Shown here in pieces: positions 1 through 5,857 of a stretch of DNA of 9,804 bases. Source of the stretch: Acidobacteriota bacterium (GTDB taxonomy: Bacteria; Acidobacteriota; Terriglobia; Bryobacterales; Bryobacteraceae); contig JAFDVT010000552.1 of NCBI GenBank assembly GCA_018268875.1, positions 1 through 9,804 of the forward strand, written 5' to 3'. Every line of letters starts with the position of its first letter. Position 1 is the first letter of the stretch. The notes under the pieces are model-generated. The model ran no database searches. It was not told where the DNA came from and worked only from the letters and a program-made list of their open reading frames with translations. The position numbers and the translations under genes are program-made.

Positions 1-1
1 C

Positions 2-1081
2 ATCGAACCCGGCGTCGAACTCGCTCCCGACGCCGCCCACTGGCTCATGCGGCGCGCTGAGGAAACCGGAGCCTCCCGCATCTACGCCGACGACGATTGC
101 ATTGGCCGCCACAGCGCAGTCTTCCGGCCTTCACAGTGGTCGCCGGAGCTCGCGTCGCATTGCGATTACATTGGCGGCTGCTACCTTCGCCGTCTCGATG
201 AAGCAGCGCCAAGCTACGCAAGCGTGCCGCGCGTCCTGTTCCATCGATCAACACCTCGCACGTACACGCAAGCTCCAACGGCAACCCCGCAGATCCATAC
301 GCAGGCCACCGCGATTGTTTGTTCGCGCGACCCGCAACTCCTCGCCGCCTGCCTCGAACACCTCGCCGCGATGCCCGTGGTCGCGGTACTGCACACCGGC
401 CAGGGACGCGACGATCAACAACTTCGCAACACCGCACAGCGCTTCGCCAATTGTGTGGCGATCGAATACACCGAACCCTTTCACTTCGCCAAAATGTGCA
501 ACCTCGGCGCGAAACAAGTTCGCACCGAACACCTTCTATTCCTCAATGACGACGTCACGCCCATCTCCGCCGATTGGCTGTCGCGCATGATTGCCCAGGC
601 CGAAAAACCCAACACCGGAGCCGTGGGCGCGCTGCTTTACTATCCGGACGGCCGGATCCAGCACGCGGGCGTCATGGTCGGAACTCCCATGGGAGCGGGC
701 CACCCGGGCCGCCTCTCGGGCGGCGTCGCACACTGGCCCTGGCTCACTATGACCCGCGAAGTCTCCGCGGTCACTGGCGCTTGCCTGTTGATGCCTCGCC
801 GCGTCTTTGACGAAATCGGAGGCTTTGACGAAATATTCCCGGTCAATTACAACGACGTCGACCTCTGCCTCCGCGCCGCCGCCAAAGGCTACCGGATTTT
901 ATTCGAAGGCAATGCGAAAATGGTGCATGCCGAATCGGCATCGCGTAAAACAGGAATTGGATATGCGGAGCGGCGGACCTTTCTCACTCGCTGGGCGGAA
1001 CCACTGTCGCTAGGGGACCCGTATCTTAACCCGAATCTATCGGACGACGAACTGATACTACCGGACCCGAAGGCTTTTTGA
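2..1081 (+). CDS. Tandem-domain family 2 glycosyltransferase, 5' end cut by window edge
   Basis: The frame is open from base 2 with no convincing start, so the N-terminus lies outside the window; 359 codons are visible, ending in TGA. Residue numbers count from the first visible codon. Residues 1-83 look like the end of a first GT2 domain (IYADDD at 27-32, then FRPSQWSPEL and DYIGGCYLRR). Residues 101-316 are a second GT2 domain with a DXD-like LNDDV at 181-185, YPDGRIQHAGV at 214-224, the acceptor-side motif YNDVDLCLR at 283-291 and MVHAES at 307-312. GT2 enzymes transfer sugars from nucleotide-sugar donors, usually at the cytoplasmic face, for O-antigen, capsule or other surface glycans; donor and acceptor cannot be read here. 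The second domain closely parallels that of the next gene, 7 bp downstream, so the two are probably paralogues in one operon. The first domain lacks the GGFD...QDFEF stretch present in that neighbour. Confidence 0.85.
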   Translation: MEPGVELAPDAAHWLMRRAEETGASRIYADDDCIGRHSAVFRPSQWSPELASHCDYIGGCYLRRLDEAAPSYASVPRVLFHRSTPRTYTQAPTATPQIHTQATAIVCSRDPQLLAACLEHLAAMPVVAVLHTGQGRDDQQLRNTAQRFANCVAIEYTEPFHFAKMCNLGAKQVRTEHLLFLNDDVTPISADWLSRMIAQAEKPNTGAVGALLYYPDGRIQHAGVMVGTPMGAGHPGRLSGGVAHWPWLTMTREVSAVTGACLLMPRRVFDEIGGFDEIFPVNYNDVDLCLRAAAKGYRILFEGNAKMVHAESASRKTGIGYAERRTFLTRWAEPLSLGDPYLNPNLSDDELILPDPKAF

Positions 1082-1088
1082 TTCTTTG

Positions 1089-2954
1089 ATGCTGCATTTA
1101 TACCGGGATTGGCTCGCCAGAAATCGGGCGCGCAACAGGTCTCATTTATTCCGCGCCTACGACCGTATCGCCAACGGCATCGCCGTACGTATTCAGCCCT
1201 CGCGCGCGACGGGCGATTCCACCTCGCTATCCGCGCCCGCCGTTGCCCTAAAGAAACCGCCCACGCCGGTTCCCGCCGTTCGCTACCGCGACACCGTCAA
1301 CTGGGCCCCTGTCTTCGAACGACTGAATCGCAACATCGCCGCATCGGCGAACCCGCGCATCAGCGTGCTTACCCCGGCCTGGAACACTCGCCGGCATTGG
1401 TTTACCGAGGCCGCGGTCTCCCTCCTCGACCAGACCTTTACCGATTGGGAATGGATTGTCGTAGACGACGCGTCCACCGATACGAGATACCGCAACGCCG
1501 CGCAGCAGCTTTCGCTCGCCTGCCCGCGCTTCCGCTGGATTCGCGGCGAGGTGAACCGGGGTATCAGCGGCGCCACCAACACCGCGCTTCGTGAAGCCCG
1601 CGGCGAGTATGTCTGCATGCTCGACCATGACGACATCCTGCATCCGGAAGCTCTTGCGGATTGCCTGGAAGCTCTCGAAGAACAGAACCTCGATGCCGTC
1701 TACACGGACTCGAACAAGGTGGACGAAACCGGCCTGCCCTTTGAAGCTTTCTATAAGCCCGCCTGGTCACCCGAGTACTTCCGCGGCGTGATGTACGTCG
1801 GCCATCTCCTGTGCGTTCGCCGCGATCATGCCCTCGCTATCGGCGGCTTCGACACCAAGTTCGACGGTGTGCAGGACTTCGAATTTTTCCTTCGCTATAG
1901 CGAAGAATATTCGAAAATCGGCCACATTCCACGCATTTTGTACCATTGGCGAACGGCGGAAGGCAGCATCGCCGCCGCCACCGGAGCTAAAGGCGACCGC
2001 ATCGGCGAACTCCAGCGCCAGGCCGTCGGCGAACAGCTACAACGCCTGAGCCTGCCCGCTACCGCGCTTGCCGGAACGTCGCCGCATCGCGTGACGATCG
2101 CCCCAAAGCTCCGCACCACGCATCCTCGCGTATCAATCGTCATCCCTACCCGCGACTCCGGCGACGTCCTCACCAAGTGCCTCGACAGCCTGCAGAACGT
2201 CACCCGTTACCCGAATCTTCAGATCCTCTGCGCGGATCACGAAACAACCGACCCCAAAGCCCTCGCCCGTATGAACCAGCCAGGCATCGATCGCATCGTC
2301 TGCCGTGGCGACTTCAACTACGCCCGCATCAATAACGAAGCGGTTCGCGCCGCCGCCGATGGCGAGTACCTCGTGCTCCTCAACAACGATGTCGAGGCCA
2401 TCACGCCCGACTGGATCGAACAGTTGCTGTACTACGCAGAACAGCCCGATGTCGGCGCGGCGGGTGCGCTCCTGCTGTATCCGAATGGCAAGGTCCAACA
2501 CGCTGGCGTATGTCTTGGCTTCCGCGGAACCGCCGATCACATCATGCGCAACTTCGACCCGGATTCGGACGGCTACGCCGGTTCGCTCGCCTGCGCCCAT
2601 GAAATCTCCGCCGTCACCGCCGCATGCCTGATGGTCAAACGCAGCCTCTATGACCAGGTCGGCGGACTCAACGAGTTCTACCGTACTCTCTATCAGGACG
2701 TGGACTTCTGCCTCCGCCTCCGCGACCTGGGATACCGCAACATTTTCGTACCCGCCGCGCGCCTCTACCATCACGAGTCCTATACACGTAAGTCCGACTA
2801 CGACCTATTGGATCGCGCGCTCATGATCGACACCTGGGATACCGCCATCCAGTCGGATCCTTACTTCAACGTCAACTTCTGCCGCAACGCCGTGGACTAC
2901 AGCATCGCTGCCACTGCGCACGATGGCGAAGCCAACTCCGAGACTTTGCTATGA
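1089..2954 (+). CDS. Two-domain family 2 glycosyltransferase
   Basis: This is a complete 621-residue protein with two GT2 (GT-A fold) domains in series. Domain 1 spans about residues 90-290. It has RISVLTPAWN, VVDDAST near 125-130, the DXD-like LDHDD near 178-182, FYKPAWSPEYF near 221-231, GGFD near 252 and the catalytic-type VQDFEFFLR near 261-269. Domain 2 spans about 346-567, with RVSIVIPTRDS, LNNDV near 431-435, YPNGKVQHAGV, LYQDVDFCLR near 534-543 and YHHES near 560-564. Both domains keep the metal/nucleotide and catalytic motifs, so each may be active, as in bifunctional polysaccharide polymerases or O-antigen/rhamnan-type transferases; the sugars are not predictable. No signal peptide or membrane helix is seen, so it is probably cytoplasmic or membrane-associated. 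I chose ATG at 1089; TTG at 1086 is in frame and directly adjacent. No strong Shine-Dalgarno is visible, and translation may be coupled to the gene ending 7 bp upstream. The stop overlaps the next start as ATGA. Confidence 0.92.
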   Translation: MLHLYRDWLARNRARNRSHLFRAYDRIANGIAVRIQPSRATGDSTSLSAPAVALKKPPTPVPAVRYRDTVNWAPVFERLNRNIAASANPRISVLTPAWNTRRHWFTEAAVSLLDQTFTDWEWIVVDDASTDTRYRNAAQQLSLACPRFRWIRGEVNRGISGATNTALREARGEYVCMLDHDDILHPEALADCLEALEEQNLDAVYTDSNKVDETGLPFEAFYKPAWSPEYFRGVMYVGHLLCVRRDHALAIGGFDTKFDGVQDFEFFLRYSEEYSKIGHIPRILYHWRTAEGSIAAATGAKGDRIGELQRQAVGEQLQRLSLPATALAGTSPHRVTIAPKLRTTHPRVSIVIPTRDSGDVLTKCLDSLQNVTRYPNLQILCADHETTDPKALARMNQPGIDRIVCRGDFNYARINNEAVRAAADGEYLVLLNNDVEAITPDWIEQLLYYAEQPDVGAAGALLLYPNGKVQHAGVCLGFRGTADHIMRNFDPDSDGYAGSLACAHEISAVTAACLMVKRSLYDQVGGLNEFYRTLYQDVDFCLRLRDLGYRNIFVPAARLYHHESYTRKSDYDLLDRALMIDTWDTAIQSDPYFNVNFCRNAVDYSIAATAHDGEANSETLL

Positions 2955-3649
2955 AACAATTCGTTCTGCTTTTGTTTGCATCCGGCTACCTGCTTGCGCA
3001 GGCCCAGCCCATCAACACCCGCATGCCGTACCTGCGTGCCACAGGGGAGGGCTCCGCTACCGCCAGGCCCGATCAGGCCAAGCTTACGCTCGGCGTCACT
3101 ACGCAAGGCCTCACCGCCGCCGATGCTTCCGAAAAGAACGCCGACCTTTCGTCCAAGGTCCAGGCGGAACTCAAGAAAGTGCTCGGAGCGAACGGCAAGA
3201 TTCGTACCAATGGCTTCAACCTTTCGCCCAACTACCGCTCCGGCGCCCAAGGCCAGAACCCCACCATCGCCGGTTATAACGCCAACAACAGCGTTGAGGC
3301 CACCGTCGACGACATCACGCTCGTAGGCAAGCTGATCGACGCCGGCATCAAGGCGGGCGCCAATAACGTGCACGGCATTCAATTTCTGCTAAAGGACCCG
3401 TCTCCGCTTCGCGCCGAAGCGCTCAAGGAAGCCACCCGCCGCGCCCGTGCGGAAGCCGAGGCGATGGCACAGGGTCTTGGTGGACGGGCCGGCCGCGTAC
3501 TCTCGGCCTCTGATTCCGGCGCCTCGTCGAACCCTCCCGTGATGCCCATGGCCCGCATGGCCATGATGGCCGCGACGCCGGTGGAAGCCGGCACGCTGGA
3601 GATCACCGCCGTCGTCACCGTCGAAGTGGAATTCATCAACGGGAATTAA
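2951..3649 (+). CDS. Exported SIMPL (DUF541/YggE-like) domain protein
   Basis: This 232-residue protein has a clear Sec signal peptide: MKQ, a hydrophobic core FVLLLFASGYLL, and probable cleavage after AQA at about residue 18. The mature part matches the SIMPL/DUF541 family. It has a first strand at about 27-51 (YLRATGEGSATARPDQAKLTLGV), the NADLSSKVQAELKKVL helix, and IRTNGFNLSPNY at 84-94. A YNANNSVEATVDD strand at 109-121 is followed by helices rich in Ala and Arg (153-178). A Met-rich loop MPMARMAMM (198-206) and the closing strand TPVEAGTLEITAVVTVEVEF (209-228) complete it. Family members such as E. coli YggE are periplasmic or outer-membrane-associated, form oligomeric assemblies and have been linked to oxidative-stress tolerance, but their biochemical activity is unsettled. 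The ATG lies inside the stop of the upstream glycosyltransferase (ATGA), which implies translational coupling. The 3' end overlaps the convergent gene by 14 bp and no terminator hairpin is evident. Confidence 0.9.
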   Translation: MKQFVLLLFASGYLLAQAQPINTRMPYLRATGEGSATARPDQAKLTLGVTTQGLTAADASEKNADLSSKVQAELKKVLGANGKIRTNGFNLSPNYRSGAQGQNPTIAGYNANNSVEATVDDITLVGKLIDAGIKAGANNVHGIQFLLKDPSPLRAEALKEATRRARAEAEAMAQGLGGRAGRVLSASDSGASSNPPVMPMARMAMMAATPVEAGTLEITAVVTVEVEFINGN

Positions 3650-5765
3650 GCAGCCCGTGGCGTTCCTTGGTCCATCCGAGGAACTGCCGTCTCCCGTTGG
3701 TCAACCCCGCAAGCGCCGGCCGGAACCGCTCTTGAAAAGCCTCCGGCTGGCGTGACAAAAGCGCGGTCGCCCATTCGGTGAACGCGTCCATTTCGCCCGG
3801 CGTGACGAACGACAGATAGAACAGCATCTGCCGCCACGCGTAGGCCGAATTCTTGAGCCCGATCAGGACCGCGTGCCGGTCCGGCGTCCGCAACTGCTGC
3901 CGGCGAACCACCCATTCGAAACAACGCCGCGACATCGCCGGATAGCGACCTCGCAATTCGTCGATCCCATCGCACAGCACCGCAAGATTTTGGCTGGTCA
4001 GGATCTGTTGCTGCTCGATCACCATGCCGTTCGCGACGGTGTCCCACCGGCCGTCGGCCACAATGCCCGCACGCCTCACGCAGATCGCCGCGAACCCATT
4101 TCCACGTGGTTCGGAACGCCGCGGCTGCAGCGCCAGGATCTCCGCGTAGTCGATGCCGTAATAGCGCGCGTAGAGAGTGCCCGTCAGAACGCCCGCCGCT
4201 CGCTTCGCCGCCTCCACGAACTTGTCCGAGAACTCGCCCATAAAGATGTCCGCGGCCACTTCCTCCACCAGCGGCAAGTCGAGCCCCGCGCCCTTTGCCA
4301 GCGCGCGCATTTCCTGCAGCAGTTTGTTGGGAACGATCGCTTGTGGAAACGACGTCAATGCCAGCGTCGTGATCTCCCGCAGAACTTTCGCCGCCTGTTC
4401 GCGCTCACCAAGCGTCTTCTGCCGCAGAGGTTCGATCGCCCGCACCCACGGCAATTCCTCGATCTGAACCTGCTTCTCCAGGTGCAACAACAGTAGTGAC
4501 CGGCGCCGCCGGAACGCACGGTAAACGGTGCCGTATAATCGCTGCAATTCCGGGTCCGCGAACCCCGCTGCGCGTGCCCCGGACGTCACCTGTGGCAGCA
4601 CCGCCGCCAGCGTGTCCCCCGACGTGATCAGGCCTCGCGCCACCAGGGCTTCCACTGTGTCCTGCGCGCAACGTTCGATGCGCCGCTTTATCGCAGCCGG
4701 AACATTCGCACCTTCTACTGGTGCGCAAAGCGGCTCGATGTCTTCCACGCCTTCGTCCGGCCGTAGCAATGCGAACCGTGTCGCTACAGCGGCGGCAATC
4801 GCCTGATGCGTCGGCGCCGCTACGTCGCGGCACTGCCTCGCCCGCGCGGCCTCACAGGCTTCCGAACCCGGCGCGCCGCGCTTCTGTTGATACCGCGACA
4901 GAATCAACCGGATCCGCCCCACCTCGTTCCCGCTGAGCGACGCCGGATCATCGGCGCACTTGCCCAGCAACTCGCGCAGTTGCCGGTAATGCAGGTTGGG
5001 ACGGTCCATCTTGCGGCAGCGCCGGTGTACCTCGCGCAGTGCCGCGTACTCGTCCAGCAAGCTCTTCGCGCGCGAACTCCAGCCGTCCGGGAAGCGCCGG
5101 CACGGCCACGTGTCTTCCACCGTTTCCAGGAACAAAGCGACCACGCGGTCATGAAATGGCGCCCAGATTCGAACCGATTCCTGTTGCGCCAAGATGCGAT
5201 CGTTCGGCGGAATCGCAGCCAATGCACGAGCCGTTTCGCCCGTCGTCTGCAAATGAACGGAAGTCCCTTCGCGATGCGGTTCCGCGCGTGGAACCGGGTA
5301 AAAGCGAAGCCGCGCAAAATACGGCGCGATCTGGTCCAGCAGCGCCCGCGCTTCCTCGGCGCGACCGTTCTCCGCCAGCCACGCTACCGTCAACAGCGCG
5401 CCCTCTTCGGGAACCTCGACGTCGAAGCAGCCATCGCTCAGCATCTGGCGTAACTCGGCCAGTCCGCTGCTGGTCAAAAAGCTCGCATTGCGGCCGGCGA
5501 CATCTTCCGCGCCGTCGCGCGGCGAAGCCAGCAGGCGCCCGGTCGCGAAACCGCCCGTAACCACTTCCGGTGTCGCCCACACCGGCACATCGGCGATCGG
5601 ATTCCGCAAACCGTACGCGATAGAGCCCGACAGGATGCCTTCGAACACCGCTTTCCACTGGCGAACCCGTTCCTCGCTACCGCCCGCGGCGCAGGATGTC
5701 AAAGCCTTCGCCAGTTGGTGCGAGGCGTAACCCGGATTGACGTCCGATGTCGTATCGTCGCTCAT
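3636..5765 (-). CDS. Uncharacterised 709-residue helical protein
   Basis: I do not recognise this protein. It is 709 residues, rich in Ala, Arg, Leu and Glu, and appears mostly alpha-helical and soluble, with no signal peptide or transmembrane segment. Stretches that look constrained rather than generic are VPVWATPEVVTGGFATG (60-76), an acidic/aromatic run ADIFMGEFSDKF (505-516), LTGTLYARYYGIDYAEI (527-543), ILTSQNLAVLCDGI (588-601) and LKNSAYAWRQMLFYLSF (637-653). No nucleotide-binding loop, nuclease motif or metal-binding cluster is obvious; its cysteines are scattered. The frame stays open upstream through a tRNA and beyond, but that extension is non-coding. The start is taken as ATG at 5765, 20 bases after the tRNA 3' end. 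A weak AAAGG lies 13 bases before it, a long spacing. It follows the helicase and tRNA on the same strand and may share their transcript, so a role beside the helicase is conceivable but unproven. Confidence 0.85.
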   Translation of the reverse strand: MSDDTTSDVNPGYASHQLAKALTSCAAGGSEERVRQWKAVFEGILSGSIAYGLRNPIADVPVWATPEVVTGGFATGRLLASPRDGAEDVAGRNASFLTSSGLAELRQMLSDGCFDVEVPEEGALLTVAWLAENGRAEEARALLDQIAPYFARLRFYPVPRAEPHREGTSVHLQTTGETARALAAIPPNDRILAQQESVRIWAPFHDRVVALFLETVEDTWPCRRFPDGWSSRAKSLLDEYAALREVHRRCRKMDRPNLHYRQLRELLGKCADDPASLSGNEVGRIRLILSRYQQKRGAPGSEACEAARARQCRDVAAPTHQAIAAAVATRFALLRPDEGVEDIEPLCAPVEGANVPAAIKRRIERCAQDTVEALVARGLITSGDTLAAVLPQVTSGARAAGFADPELQRLYGTVYRAFRRRRSLLLLHLEKQVQIEELPWVRAIEPLRQKTLGEREQAAKVLREITTLALTSFPQAIVPNKLLQEMRALAKGAGLDLPLVEEVAADIFMGEFSDKFVEAAKRAAGVLTGTLYARYYGIDYAEILALQPRRSEPRGNGFAAICVRRAGIVADGRWDTVANGMVIEQQQILTSQNLAVLCDGIDELRGRYPAMSRRCFEWVVRRQQLRTPDRHAVLIGLKNSAYAWRQMLFYLSFVTPGEMDAFTEWATALLSRQPEAFQERFRPALAGLTNGRRQFLGWTKERHGLLNSR

Positions 5766-5785
5766 GCGCGCTGCATAACCTTTGA

Positions 5786-5857
5786 GTCCGGGGGCTGGAT
5801 TCGAACCAGCGCCTTCTCGGTTACGAGCCGAGTGTTCTACCGCTGAACTTCCCCGGA
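5786..5857 (-). tRNA. tRNA-Thr (anticodon CGU), atypical
   Basis: Read on the - strand, the 72 bases fold as a full cloverleaf. The acceptor stem is TCCGGGG/CCCCGGA (7 bp, all paired) and the D stem is GTTC/GAAC with loop AGCGGTA. The anticodon stem is CTCGG/CCGAG with loop CTCGTAA, giving anticodon CGT, which reads ACG (Thr). A 5-base variable loop AAGGC is followed by the T stem GCTGG/CCAGC with loop TTCGAAT. CCA is not encoded. Oddities: position 8 is A instead of the nearly universal U, and the discriminator base is C. The 5' 21 bases lie inside the 3' end of the helicase gene, whose TAG stop is in the D loop; the downstream protein gene starts 20 bases after the tRNA. Because a UGU-anticodon tRNA-Thr usually also reads ACG, this gene may be dispensable and could tolerate degeneration. 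The fold is otherwise intact, so a functional tRNA is likely. Confidence 0.88.

Noticed and set aside
5786..5857. tRNA 3' end as an integration (att) site for a mobile island
   Set aside because: No integrase, no second copy of the tRNA 3' end seen nearby and no composition break; neighbouring genes look resident.
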